Positions 9,181 to 18,044 of a DNA stretch of 64,000 bases are shown piece by piece (the first letter of the stretch is position 1; each line of letters begins with the position of its first letter). Source of the stretch: Pirellulales bacterium (GTDB lineage Bacteria > Planctomycetota > Planctomycetia > Pirellulales > JAEUIK01); contig JAIBBZ010000003.1 in the NCBI GenBank assembly GCA_019694435.1, positions 124,001 to 188,000 of the forward strand, in the 5' to 3' direction. The position numbers and the translations under genes were made by a program. Under the pieces are notes generated by a model, which worked only from the letters and a program-made list of their open reading frames with translations, made no database searches and was not told where the DNA came from.

Positions 9181-9674
9181 AAGCCACCTTAAGGGTTAGG
9201 CAAATACGGAGATGGGGCCACATGTCCATTCTAAGTGGACCCCAAGTGGATTCAAGGAAAACTCAGCCCGCCCCGTCGCCTCGGCCGTGCAGATTGTGCG
9301 GCTTTTGCCGACATTCGTGCCCGGGGTTCGCGGCTGCGGTCGTGCTCGACGGCCGCGACTGCGATCTGCAGGCGCGGCAGCCGGACAGCCTACGCGTTTT
9401 CGCCCGGGGCCGGAGATAGGACGAGGTCGCCGGACGAGAACGTCATCTGCTCGTGCGCAGCCCCGAACGGGGCCGGCGCGCGGGGCGAAGTCTAGTGTCG
9501 CCGGCCAAGCAAACACAAGGCCTATCTGGCCTGTCCCGCCGAGCCGCTAGTAGCCCCCTGCTTTCAACAACGCCACCGCGCGATTAGGGTTAGCTCGTGT
9601 GACGTGCTGGCCGGGGCACGCTGTCGCCCTACAATGCCCAGCCGTTGATTGGAACACCTCCCTTGCGACCGTCT
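9181..9674. other. Intergenic region without a recognisable gene
   Basis: About 490 bases separate the leftward exported-protein gene from rightward queC, so promoters for both should lie here. No frame shows protein-like composition. The heptamer AAGTGGA occurs twice within 20 bases near 9233-9252. No tRNA, preQ1 riboswitch aptamer or clear terminator was seen. Confidence 0.4.
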
Positions 9675-10370
9675 ATGACCGCTGCCAGTGACAACGCGAC
9701 CACCGCATTGCTGCTGAGCGGCGGCCTCGACAGCGGAATCCTCCTGGGGCATCTGCTGGCCCAAGGGCATCGCGTGCGGCCGCTCTACGTGCGTAGCCAC
9801 CTGCACTGGGAACCCCAGGAACTCGACGCCATCGCCCGGCTGCTGGCGGTCCTCGAATCCCCGCGCTTGGGCCCGCTGGTGGTCTTGGACCAACCGTTGC
9901 AGGACGTCTACGGCAATCACTGGAGCATCACCGGCCAAGGCGTTCCCCGTCACGATACGCCGGACGAGGCCGTCTATCTTCCCGGCCGCAACGCCCTGCT
10001 GCTGATCAAGCCCCTGCTGTGGTGCCATTTGCACGGCGTGCCTGAACTGGCCCTTGCGCCGTTGAAGTCGAACCCGTTTGCCGACGCAACGACCGAATTC
10101 TTCGCCCAGTTTGCCGGCGCGTTGAATCGTGCCACTGGCGGCAGCGTGCGGGTGGTGCGCCCGTTCGCCACGCTGGAGAAGACCGCCGTCATGCAGCTCG
10201 GCCGTGAACTGCCACTCGAGCTGACTTTCTCGTGCATCGATCCCCAACGCGGCGAGCACTGCGGCCGCTGCAACAAGTGCGCGGAACGCCAGGCGGCGTT
10301 TCGCGACGCGGGGCTTGCCGACCCGACGACTTATGCCCAGGCGGTAGATCGCGCGACCGATCCCCGCTGA
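9675..10370 (+). CDS. queC: QueC-like 7-cyano-7-deazaguanine (preQ0) synthase
   Basis: ATP-dependent conversion of 7-carboxy-7-deazaguanine and ammonia to preQ0, the precursor of queuosine. The N-type PP-loop ATP site is SGGLDS (residues 15-20 from ATG 9675). A C-terminal cysteine cluster (CIDPQRGEHCGRCNKC) is the zinc site typical of QueC. The central motif DEAVYLPGRNALLL matches the family's 'vPgRN' segment. An in-frame TTG at 9645 would add ten residues. ATG is preferred, although neither has a strong ribosome site. It is followed 15 bases later by queD, so the pair is an operon. queE and queF are not in the window. Confidence 0.88.
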   Translation: MTAASDNATTALLLSGGLDSGILLGHLLAQGHRVRPLYVRSHLHWEPQELDAIARLLAVLESPRLGPLVVLDQPLQDVYGNHWSITGQGVPRHDTPDEAVYLPGRNALLLIKPLLWCHLHGVPELALAPLKSNPFADATTEFFAQFAGALNRATGGSVRVVRPFATLEKTAVMQLGRELPLELTFSCIDPQRGEHCGRCNKCAERQAAFRDAGLADPTTYAQAVDRATDPR

Positions 10371-10385
10371 GGAGATTCCCCCGAG

Positions 10386-10787
10386 ATGTTCCGCGTCACT
10401 CGCGAAATCGATTTCTGCTACGGCCATCGCTTGCTGAATTACGACGGCAAGTGCCGCCACCTCCACGGACACAACGGCCGCGCCGTGATCGTGATCGAGG
10501 CGCCGACCCTCGACGATCGCGGCATGGTGCTCGACTTCAGCGACATCAAGCGCGTCGTGAGCCGATGGATCGACGAGCAGCTCGACCACCGGATGCTGTT
10601 GCACCGCCAAGATCCGATGGTGCCGATCCTCCACGCGCAGGGCGAGCCGATGTACTTGCTCGACGTCAATCCCACGGCGGAAAACATCGCCCGGCTGATC
10701 TTCGAGTACACGGCCAGCCAGGGGTTTCCAATCGTTGAAGCCCATCTCTGGGAAACGCCGCACTGCTTTGCCACGTTTCGTCCGTAG
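10386..10787 (+). CDS. queD: QueD-like 6-carboxy-5,6,7,8-tetrahydropterin synthase
   Basis: Makes 6-carboxytetrahydropterin from dihydroneopterin triphosphate in the 7-deazaguanine pathway, or acts as a PTPS homologue. The zinc ligands and catalytic cysteine are visible: His14 in YGHRLL and Cys23, His27 and His29 in CRHLHGH. The C-terminal TPHCFATF and the preceding Glu (PIVEAHLWET) fit the family, as does the length of 133 residues. A strong ribosome site (GAGGAG at 10370-10375, overlapping the queC stop) supports ATG 10386. The CxxxHGH form favours QueD over eukaryotic-type PTPS. Confidence 0.9.
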   Translation: MFRVTREIDFCYGHRLLNYDGKCRHLHGHNGRAVIVIEAPTLDDRGMVLDFSDIKRVVSRWIDEQLDHRMLLHRQDPMVPILHAQGEPMYLLDVNPTAENIARLIFEYTASQGFPIVEAHLWETPHCFATFRP

Positions 10788-11220
10788 CGCCGCGGGCGGC
10801 CTCGGCGGCGCCAGCTTGTCCGTGCGTCGTCCAGTGCGCCGTTGGCTTTCGCTCGCCGCACGTAGCAATTCTGCGGAATTTGCGCTCCACCAGGTAGGCC
10901 TCCGTCGGGCCGGCATGCGCTGCTGCGCTGTCATCCTTTGGATGATTGTGTCGCGAGCTTGCAGCGCCCCCGCGCGCGCCGGGTTCCGTGCAAGCATGGG
11001 CACGCCCTCAGGATTTGGCCCGATTTTCCGCAGTTCTCTGCGGTTTGCCCAATCGGCATAGCGCGTGCTTCTGGTATCTACCAGAGCCACTGGGGCGAGG
11101 AAGCCCACAAGACTTTGGCGCCGGCAAGTAGGTCGCCCCAGGACGCTTTGGAACGCGCCATCGCGCGTTCCCACACCCCTCTCGCCTCTGCCGTGGCGCC
11201 AATCGTGGGAGAGTCTGGTT
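10788..11220. other. Intergenic region after queCD
   Basis: 433 bases between queD and the next small exported protein. One short hairpin (11028-11046) is the only structure noted. No frame has convincing coding character. Confidence 0.4.
11028..11046 (+). terminator. Possible weak terminator downstream of queD
   Basis: CCGCAG (11028-11033), loop TTCT and CTGCGG (11038-11043) form a perfect 6-bp stem followed by only three T. It lies 240 bases past the queD stop. The U-tract is short, so the call is weak. Confidence 0.25.
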
Positions 11221-11532
11221 ATGAAACGTTGTGGAAAGCAGGTCCTGTTGGCAGGCATGCTGGTGGCCGTTTTGGCCATCGGCGCGCCCCGCTCAGCCTC
11301 GGCCCAAGGCTGGTCGTTTTCGATCTCGAGCGGCTACCCAGGCGGGTTCTATGGCGGCCACGGGCACCGTCATTGCGGTCCGCCGGCGTTCGTTCCCCCG
11401 CCGCCACCGCCGCCGTGCCACGTGTATCCGTATCCGTCGGTGTACCGCTACCGCGCGTACTACGGGCCCTACGGCGGCATCGGTGCGTATGGCGGTTATG
11501 GTGGGTTCTACCGACCCGGCTACGGCTGGTGA
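11221..11532 (+). CDS. Small secreted Gly/Tyr/Pro-rich protein
   Basis: The 103-residue product begins MKRCGKQVLLAGMLVAVLA and has a signal peptide cleavable after SASA. The mature part is very rich in Gly, Tyr, Pro and His, with a run of Pro (about residues 60-66) and YGGIGAYGGYGGFY near the C-terminus. This composition is typical of small structural or surface-associated proteins. No catalytic motif is present. ATG 11221 has GGGAG at 11207-11211. The frame is open upstream, but that extension lacks protein character and would bury the signal peptide. Function is unknown. Confidence 0.65.
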   Translation: MKRCGKQVLLAGMLVAVLAIGAPRSASAQGWSFSISSGYPGGFYGGHGHRHCGPPAFVPPPPPPPCHVYPYPSVYRYRAYYGPYGGIGAYGGYGGFYRPGYGW

Positions 11533-11649
11533 GCAGGACTCGCTCGTTGCAGTGAGTAGGCGGCTTCGCGCGGCTCGCGGTTGCACGGTACCGCGGGCCG
11601 CCCTTTTCGAAAGCGCGATTGCACGACACCGCGCCACGCCGTGCGTGGG

Positions 11650-11699
11650 AAAAAAAGAAACAGTCCGGGAGACCCGCAAAAAGGCCTCACCGGACTGTT
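11650..11699 (-). terminator. Intrinsic terminator on the minus strand with no gene assigned
   Basis: AACAGTCCGG (11659-11668) and CCGGACTGTT (11690-11699) are perfect complements. On the minus strand the hairpin is followed by TTTCTTTTTTT (the A-rich run at 11650-11660 of the plus strand). It therefore stops leftward transcription, but no leftward gene lies immediately to its right. Confidence 0.7.
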
Positions 11700-12199
11700 G
11701 CCCTCCTGGGACACGCACCATCTAGCTGGCGATGTCTCTCCAAACCGAGCCCGCGCGAGACCTGTTCGAGTGTCGATCGCATCCTTCATCTGCGGGATGC
11801 GATGCCCCCAGATATCGGCCATCTGCAACGAGGCCTTTGGCAAACTTTGCCGATTCGTTCGGCAACGGTTAGCGCGCAGCCGCGAACATCCAGGAAGTCG
11901 CAACGAAAGAAGGTGCCGCCGCGGCTACGGGGCGATCAGAAAAACCTGCCCCTGAGAATGAAAATGACGGGACACGAGGCGGGCGACTGAAGGGGCAAAC
12001 ATAAGAGCCGTGGGGGGTGCTCTTGAGCCCCGCCGCCCGCCCCGTGTCTCCGTCTTTTCGGGGCCGATGGCGGCTGCTGTCCAATGTGGGGCAGTCGGAC
12101 GCAGCCAGCCGTCTTACTGGTTTCTACTCATAGGCCCCCCGATAAGTTTCATCGCAGGCTAACAATTTTTTGGATCCGGATTGAACCCTTGGGTTGCTT

Positions 12200-12260
12200 G
12201 GGGGTTTTGCGTTGCCATTCCCCATTACGTTGGCTTTTCCGCAAAACGGCTAAAACCCCC
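12200..12260 (+). promoter_or_regulatory. Possible alternative-pairing leader element
   Basis: One left arm can pair in two exclusive ways. GTTTTGCG (12204-12211) pairs with CGCAAAAC (12240-12247), or GGGGGTTTT (12200-12208) pairs with AAAACCCCC (12252-12260). The element lies about 225 bases before the first ExbD-like gene. Sequence shows the complementarity, and a regulatory role is inference. Confidence 0.3.
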
Positions 12261-12346
12261 GCCCCTGGCATGACGATGGAGATGTCGTTTTGGTACAGCC
12301 TCGCTGCGCGCCTGCATCGCGTACGGCGAATGTGTTACAAATCTTT

Positions 12347-12366
12347 ACTGGAAAAGGATTTCCAGT
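12347..12366. repeat. Perfect short hairpin with AGGA loop
   Basis: ACTGGAAA and TTTCCAGT flank the tetraloop AGGA. The structure is 120 bases before the ATG at 12487. It could be an operator or an mRNA leader hairpin. No tract of T follows it. Confidence 0.3.
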
Positions 12367-12486
12367 GTTGTGTACTCCCCTCATGGCAGCACTCCGGGTA
12401 GTGCGACTGCAACCGCAGTTCAGCACGGGCGAGTGCATTCATGACGGGCGCCGGCGCGCTTCTCTGTCCCAAGATGGGGAGAAGCC

Positions 12487-14343
12487 ATGAGTCGCGTGCG
12501 CCAGGGGTTGTCCCCCTCGCTGTTCCCTTTTCTGTCTGTGCTGCTCTGCACGATGGGATCGCTGATCTTGTTGCTGTTCTTTGTTGCCCGCGAGGCACGC
12601 CAGCACCGGGCCGAGGTCGTGCAGCCGATGATCGAGCAGGCCCGCAAGGCCATGCAGGCGCAATTGGCCCATGTGCGCCGCGAGCGCGAGGACGTCGAAT
12701 CGACGCTCGCCTTGACACGGCAACAGTTGGCCCACATCGAGGACCACTTCCGGCAGCTCCGCGAGGAAATCGTCGAAATCGAGGCCGCGCTGGCCCAGTT
12801 GCACAACGCTCGGGCCGCCGATGCCGCCGCCCAAGCTCAGACTGCCGCGCAGCGTCAACAGCTCGAGCAGCGTCTGGCGGAATTGCGCGAAGCGTTGGCC
12901 GGCGCACGACAAGCCGCGGCCCAGGTGGAGCGCGATTTTTCCATCGTGCCCTACGAGGGTCCCAACCAGACCTATCGACGGCCGATCTACATCGAGTGCC
13001 GCCCCGACTCGATCGTGCTGCAGCCCGAGGGGATCGAACTGTCGGCCGACGATTTCAGCGGTCCGATTGGGCCGGGTAACGCGCTGGCGTCGGCCATTCG
13101 CGCAGCCCACGAGTACCTGAGCTATCGCGCGGCGCCCGGCACGCAGGTCGGCGAGCCGTACCCCTTGCTGCTGGTCCGGCCCGAAGGCATCGGGGCGTAC
13201 TATGCGGCGCGGACAGCGCTCAAGAGCTGGGGCAGCGAGTTTGGCTACGAGCTGATCGAACGCGACTGGCCGTTGTCGTTTCCCGATGCCGACCCGCAAT
13301 TGGCGCAGGCCGAGCGCGATGCGGTCGAGGTGGCGCGCGAGCGGCAAGCTGAGTTGGCGCGCATGGCGCCGCAAGCTTATGGCGTCGCGCGCAACGACTT
13401 CAACGATTTCGAATCGGCTGGCACTGGTTCCGGCGGCGGGTCGAATCGCGGCCCACGGAATGCCGGCACGCGCGGAGGAATCCCCGGCGGCGATCTATCC
13501 GGCGACGACTCGAATAGCTCCGGAGGCGGCGGTCACGGTGGCACCGGCGACGGCGATCAACTGCTGGCCGGCGGTGGCGGCGGATCGGGCGCAGGCGGAA
13601 CCGGGTCCGGCAGCGAACGCGGAGCCAGCGGCGCGACGGGCTCGGCCGGAAGCCACGGCACGGGTCGCGGTGGCGATCGCAGCGGCAGCCCGGGCGGCAC
13701 CGCCACAGGTGGTGGCGTGCCGGGCGGCACTTTGGCGGCGGGCAGTTCGCGTCCGAGCTTTGGCGGCATGGCCGGCGCCGGCGGAAACGGCGCCGCAGGC
13801 GGTCAAGCCGGCGGACAGGCAGGCGGACAATCTGGTGGACAAGCCGGCGGGAATTCGACGAGCGGGTCCGCAGGAAGTTCGAGTGGAGCCGCCGACGCCG
13901 CCGGCGGCCCGTCCGACACGTCGGCCACGGTCTCGTCGAGCCTGGCCGAGGCCCGGGGGCGCGATTGGGCATTGCCCAACTCGGGCCGCAAGCAGATTGC
14001 CGTCAGCCGACCGATCCGCGTCGAATGCTCGGCAAACGAAATCCGCATTCCGTCGGATGAAGCGGGCAAGCCGCCGCGCGTCATCAAATTCGGTCCGCAA
14101 ACAGAGGACTCGATCGACGATTTCGTCTCGGCCGTTTGGGACCACATCGAGGGATGGGGGATCGCCGGCAATGGCATGTATTGGAAACCGATTCTGGAAA
14201 TGCACACCGCGTCCGACGGCGTTTGGCGCGCGGCCGATATGCGCGTGCTCTTGGCCGACAGCGGCCTGACCGTCGAAAACACTCCCGAGGCCGACCGTGT
14301 GAAAACGGCGCAACCGCAACCGGCGGCGCGCAAGCGGCGTTAG
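12487..14343 (+). CDS. ExbD/TolR-like single-span coiled-coil protein with duplicated C-terminal module
   Basis: A short cytoplasmic tail is followed by one membrane span (about residues 10-34, FPFLSVLLCTMGSLILLLFF), the arrangement of ExbD/TolR/MotB-like proteins. Residues 35-155 are a long coiled coil rich in Arg, Glu and Gln. A globular module near 160-290 starts RRPIYIECRPDSIVL. A Gly/Ser-rich segment (about 310-480, GGQAGGQAGGQ repeats) follows. The C-terminal module (about 495-600) starts SRPIRVECSANEIRI, which mirrors the first module. The next gene is a second protein of the same design, 41 bases downstream, so the two are probably translated together and may form a complex. No ExbB/TolQ/MotA partner is adjacent. 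Function unknown. Confidence 0.7.
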   Translation: MSRVRQGLSPSLFPFLSVLLCTMGSLILLLFFVAREARQHRAEVVQPMIEQARKAMQAQLAHVRREREDVESTLALTRQQLAHIEDHFRQLREEIVEIEAALAQLHNARAADAAAQAQTAAQRQQLEQRLAELREALAGARQAAAQVERDFSIVPYEGPNQTYRRPIYIECRPDSIVLQPEGIELSADDFSGPIGPGNALASAIRAAHEYLSYRAAPGTQVGEPYPLLLVRPEGIGAYYAARTALKSWGSEFGYELIERDWPLSFPDADPQLAQAERDAVEVARERQAELARMAPQAYGVARNDFNDFESAGTGSGGGSNRGPRNAGTRGGIPGGDLSGDDSNSSGGGGHGGTGDGDQLLAGGGGGSGAGGTGSGSERGASGATGSAGSHGTGRGGDRSGSPGGTATGGGVPGGTLAAGSSRPSFGGMAGAGGNGAAGGQAGGQAGGQSGGQAGGNSTSGSAGSSSGAADAAGGPSDTSATVSSSLAEARGRDWALPNSGRKQIAVSRPIRVECSANEIRIPSDEAGKPPRVIKFGPQTEDSIDDFVSAVWDHIEGWGIAGNGMYWKPILEMHTASDGVWRAADMRVLLADSGLTVENTPEADRVKTAQPQPAARKRR

Positions 14344-14384
14344 CTCACCCCAATCGCGCGCCCGACTCCGGGCCAGCAAACACC

Positions 14385-15395
14385 ATGTCCAAGCGTCAAC
14401 ACGGCGAAATCGAATCGTTCGGCAGCGACTCGTTCACCGACGTCGTGACGAACATGGTCGCGATCCTGATCATTCTCGTGTTGGTCGTCGGCATGCGCAT
14501 CAAGCAAGGTGCCGCCGTCGACGGCGATCCCCCTGCCCTGCCGGCCGACGTTGAAGAGCTGAAGCTCAAAATCTCCGCGCTCACGGCCGACGCCTTGCGT
14601 CAGGCAGGCGAAGTCGATCGGCTACGGGTCTCGATCGTCGCCCGCGGGCAGGAGCGCGATCGCTTGGCACAGGTTGCCGCCCTCAAGCGGCGCGATCTCG
14701 ACGCCCGTCGCGCCCAGCTCGATGCCGAAACGCGTCAGTCGTTCGACGGCCAACGGGCACTCGCCTCGCTCGAACAGCAGATCCAGCAGGTCGAGGCCGA
14801 GCTGAGCCAGTCGCAACAGGTCACTCGCCAGACCGTCAAGATCGTGTGCTATCCCACGCCCATCAGCAAGGTGGTGGAAGGCACCGAAGGACACTTTCAG
14901 CTCAAAGCCAACCGGATCATCGCGATTCCGCTCGATCGGCTGGTCGAGCGGCTCAAAGAAGACGCGCGCGAACAGGTTTGGAAGCTGCGCGATCGCGACT
15001 CGGTGACCGAGGTGCTGGGCCCGCTCGGCGGCTTTCGGCTGCGCTACACGATTGTCCGGCGCGACCTGCAGCCCCGGGCCATGCCTGGCGGCGCGGTGGC
15101 CACGGGCGGCAGCGTGGTCCAACTCGACGAATGGACGCTGATCCCCACCAGCGGTCAGCTCGGCGAAACCCTCGACGAGGCGCTGGCCAGCGGCTCCGAG
15201 TTCCGCGCAGCCTTGGGTCAATACGATCCCAAGAAGACGACCATCACGCTTTGGACCTACCCGGACAGCTTTGCCGAGTTCCGCGCGCTCAAGGAACAGT
15301 TGCACCTGGCCGGCTATCTTGTGGCCGGACGCCCCTTGCCCGATGGGGTGCCCATCTCCGGCTCGCCCGACGGCTCGAAGTCGTCGGCGCAATAG
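14385..15395 (+). CDS. ExbD/TolR-like single-span coiled-coil protein
   Basis: The 336-residue partner of the preceding gene. The N-terminus has SFTDVVTNMVAILIILVLVV, a membrane span preceded by an acidic residue as in ExbD-type proton-channel subunits. A coiled coil (about residues 45-145) follows, and then a C-terminal domain containing QTVKIVCYPTPISKVV and TITLWTYPDSFAEF. ATG 14385 gives the short cytoplasmic tail expected. An upstream in-frame extension overlaps the previous gene and has no domain. The two genes probably act as a heteromeric envelope complex spanning inner membrane to periplasm. This is inferred from topology, not from a named family. Confidence 0.7.
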   Translation: MSKRQHGEIESFGSDSFTDVVTNMVAILIILVLVVGMRIKQGAAVDGDPPALPADVEELKLKISALTADALRQAGEVDRLRVSIVARGQERDRLAQVAALKRRDLDARRAQLDAETRQSFDGQRALASLEQQIQQVEAELSQSQQVTRQTVKIVCYPTPISKVVEGTEGHFQLKANRIIAIPLDRLVERLKEDAREQVWKLRDRDSVTEVLGPLGGFRLRYTIVRRDLQPRAMPGGAVATGGSVVQLDEWTLIPTSGQLGETLDEALASGSEFRAALGQYDPKKTTITLWTYPDSFAEFRALKEQLHLAGYLVAGRPLPDGVPISGSPDGSKSSAQ

Positions 15396-15661
15396 CGCTC
15401 TGCCTGGGGCGCAATTCCGGCGAGAGCTGCACCGCACGGCGTCAACATCGCGCTGACCGTCACGACCGGACCCGGTCGCGAATCGCGGTCGCTTGGTCGG
15501 GTTGCTCCCGGCAAGTAGGATGAAGGGGTCGGCAAAACCTGTCGTTTTGGCGATCTGTTTCGGCTGGGGAGTCGGCCGATCTGCTCGTTTCCTCTGCGCC
15601 TGGCGGGCGATTGTCCGGGGACTGAAGGTCCAATCGCCGCGCCCTTCCCCGGCCTCCGCGC

Positions 15662-18001
15662 GTGCCTCGCTATCCGCAAGTTCGCACCGATCTCGACGTG
15701 GTCCGCACCGCCCCGGACGAGTTCGTCGTGCGCGATCCCACCAACGGTGATTGCTTCGCCATCCGGTTTGCCGAGCGCTGGTTGCTCGCCCAACTCGACG
15801 GCCAGCACGCGCCACGGGCAATCTGCCAACAATACTCGCAGCAATTCGGCGCGCGGCTCCGGCCGGGCGACTTCGACGATTTCGTCGAACAACTGCGGCT
15901 GCGCGGGCTGCTGCAGACCGGTGGCCGCCCGGCGGCGGTGGTCACGACGAAGGGGGCAGGTCCCTTGGAGATGGGCACCTCGTCGGTGCCGCGATCGCCG
16001 GGCAGCACGGCGGTCGCCGTCGCGCCGGCTGCGACCGCGGGCAATTTGCTCAATTTACTCTTCGACCTGCTGGCGATGTGCGCCGGGTGGCTGATTCACC
16101 GCATCTGGATCGTGCCGATCCTGGTGCTGGCGTTCGTGGCTGCGGTCGAGTTTTTTCACGAGTGCGGCGCGATCACCAATCAATTGCAAGGCCTGCAGCA
16201 ACGCTGGGGCGTGGCCGGGTTCCTGGCCGTGCTGCTGGCGCTGGTCCTGGTGTTGATCAGCCTGCCCAACGCGCTCCTGACGGGCATTGCCTGCCGCGTT
16301 TGCGGCGGCCGCATCCGCGGCTTTGGCCTGCACCTGCACGAGCGGCTGCTGCCTTATTTTGCCTGCGACATCGGCGATTCGATCGTCTGGATGAACGAAC
16401 CGGCGCAGTGGACCATGCTGAGTTTGCGCGTCTGGTCGCGCACGGCGATGGCGGCCCTCGTGCTGCTGGGCTGGAAGCTGACTTCGCCAGACACGCTGCT
16501 CAACGACGCCCTGGCGGTGCTGATCGTGCCGTCGCTGGTCGGGTTGTTCCTGCGGCTGAACATTTTTCTGCCGCTCGAGGGCAGCCTGCTGGTGGGTTAT
16601 GCGTTTGAAGTGCCGGACCTCTATCGCCGAGCGCGCGATGAGACGCGCGCTTGGTTGACTTGGAGCCCCGCACCCGAGGCGTTGTCCGAACTCGAGCGCC
16701 TGTGGTTTCGCGTTTACGGCGTCATTTCGTATGCCTGTACGGCGCTGCTGATGGCGGTGGTGATCGGCGGCGGCGGTTTGCTGATCACTTCGACTTACGG
16801 CGGCGTCGGTGCCGCCGTCGGCCTGGTCGCCCTGGCGGTTTGGTACCTGGATTCGCTGGAGAAAATTCCCATGCTCGACTGGTTCTTGCGCGTGCTGCGA
16901 GGCGGCGGACCGTGGTGGATCCGCTGGCCGATTCGCCTAGGGCTGCTGGCGGGAATCGTCGCCTGCGGATTTATTCCCTACCCGATCGAAGTCGGCGGCG
17001 AGTTTCGCCTGGTGCCCAAGAGCGAGTGCGGCATCCGCGCGCCGTTGGCCGGCGAGATTGCCGAAATCCTCGTCGAAGACGGCCAGACCGTGGCCGCCGG
17101 CGACACGATCGCCACGCTCATGGGCCGGCAGGAAAAATCCAACGTCGCCATGACCGAGGCCGAGTTGGACAAGGCTCGCGCCGACCTGGCACTCTTGCAT
17201 GCCGGGACTCGGCCCGAGCCGATCGAAATTGCCGAGCACAAGGTCGCCCTGGCCCAATCGAGCGTCGATTACTACCAGAGCGAACTCGACCGGCTGGAAA
17301 AGCTGTCCGCCCAAACCATCACCGAACAACAACGCGAGAACACCCGCTATCAGCACGACCAGGCGATCAAGATGCTCGCCTCGGCCCAGGCCGAGTTGAA
17401 CGGCTTGAAGGTCGGCCCACGCCAGGAGGAAATCCTCGCGGCAGAAGCCCAGGTCAAGAAGCTCGAAGCGTTGCTGGCCCATCACCGGGAACAGCTCGCG
17501 CTGACGAAGATCATCACGCCCATCGCCGGCCACGTCGTCACGGGCAACGTCAAGGAACGCCGCGGCCAGCACGTCGAACCAGGCGACCTGATTGCCCTGA
17601 TCCAGGACTCATCCGAGCTGCGCGTCGAGATCGCCTGCGGCGAAGACGCTGCGCCACAGGTCACGCCGGGCATGAAGGCCCGGTTGCACGTCACGGGGCT
17701 CGACGGCGACGAACTCCTGGCGACCGTCGAACGCCTCGGCGATCGCGCCCTCGATGGGGCCGAGGTAATGCAAGACCGCTATCGATCCGACCGCGAAAAC
17801 CTGGCCGAAGCCACCTTGCACCAGGAAGGCGTCCATTACATCCGCGTCTATGCCGTGCCCGACGCGAATCAGCCGGAATTGAAGCCCGACATGACCGGAT
17901 ACGCGCGGATCACGATTCAACAGGACACCCGGCTATGGGAAGCGCTGTGGCGCCACTTGCGCCGGTTCCTGATGGTCGAAGCCTGGTCGTGGTTGCCCTA
18001 A
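15662..18001 (+). CDS. PqqD-like / degenerate M50-like / HlyD-type fused membrane adaptor
   Basis: Residues 1-85 resemble the small PqqD-type binding domain fused to M50/HlyD proteins of bacteria (RTAPDEFVVRDP, FAERWLLAQLDG). Residues 130-450 hold several membrane spans in the layout of site-2-protease-like transporters, including GGRIRGFGLHLHERLLPYFACDI. The metal-binding HExxH is absent: the equivalent site reads LPNALLTGIACR (about 200-211). The second M50 motif (NxxPxxxxDG) is reduced to LPLEG (about 303). Residues 455-500 form a lipoyl-like half (IRAPLAGEIAEILVEDGQTV). A coiled-coil hairpin (500-610), a second lipoyl half (about 615-660) and a beta-barrel region complete an HlyD-type adaptor. 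It probably pairs with an outer-membrane channel, and a TolC-type gene is convergent 44 bases away. The start is GTG 15662. The protease is probably inactive. Confidence 0.8.
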   Translation: MPRYPQVRTDLDVVRTAPDEFVVRDPTNGDCFAIRFAERWLLAQLDGQHAPRAICQQYSQQFGARLRPGDFDDFVEQLRLRGLLQTGGRPAAVVTTKGAGPLEMGTSSVPRSPGSTAVAVAPAATAGNLLNLLFDLLAMCAGWLIHRIWIVPILVLAFVAAVEFFHECGAITNQLQGLQQRWGVAGFLAVLLALVLVLISLPNALLTGIACRVCGGRIRGFGLHLHERLLPYFACDIGDSIVWMNEPAQWTMLSLRVWSRTAMAALVLLGWKLTSPDTLLNDALAVLIVPSLVGLFLRLNIFLPLEGSLLVGYAFEVPDLYRRARDETRAWLTWSPAPEALSELERLWFRVYGVISYACTALLMAVVIGGGGLLITSTYGGVGAAVGLVALAVWYLDSLEKIPMLDWFLRVLRGGGPWWIRWPIRLGLLAGIVACGFIPYPIEVGGEFRLVPKSECGIRAPLAGEIAEILVEDGQTVAAGDTIATLMGRQEKSNVAMTEAELDKARADLALLHAGTRPEPIEIAEHKVALAQSSVDYYQSELDRLEKLSAQTITEQQRENTRYQHDQAIKMLASAQAELNGLKVGPRQEEILAAEAQVKKLEALLAHHREQLALTKIITPIAGHVVTGNVKERRGQHVEPGDLIALIQDSSELRVEIACGEDAAPQVTPGMKARLHVTGLDGDELLATVERLGDRALDGAEVMQDRYRSDRENLAEATLHQEGVHYIRVYAVPDANQPELKPDMTGYARITIQQDTRLWEALWRHLRRFLMVEAWSWLP

Positions 18002-18044
18002 AGCACGCACGAACCGTATCCGAAAAACTTGCCGAACGCGGCGT

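Larger units (their letters stand above)
11533..12486. other. Long non-coding interval with three structured elements
   Basis: Nearly 950 bases contain no frame I would call a gene. The interval holds a strong leftward terminator hairpin (11650-11699), a pair of mutually exclusive stems (12200-12260) and a perfect 8-bp hairpin (12347-12366), listed separately. The right part should contain the promoter of the ExbD-like pair. Confidence 0.5.

Noticed and set aside
9564-11279. Long open frame (571 codons) on the minus strand across queC-queD
   Set aside because: It is antisense to two genes with full motifs and has the Arg/Gln/His-rich composition typical of high-GC shadow frames.
11533-12486. 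tRNA or known riboswitch in the long non-coding interval
   Set aside because: No cloverleaf with a T-loop GTTCRANYC pattern and no recognisable aptamer core was seen.
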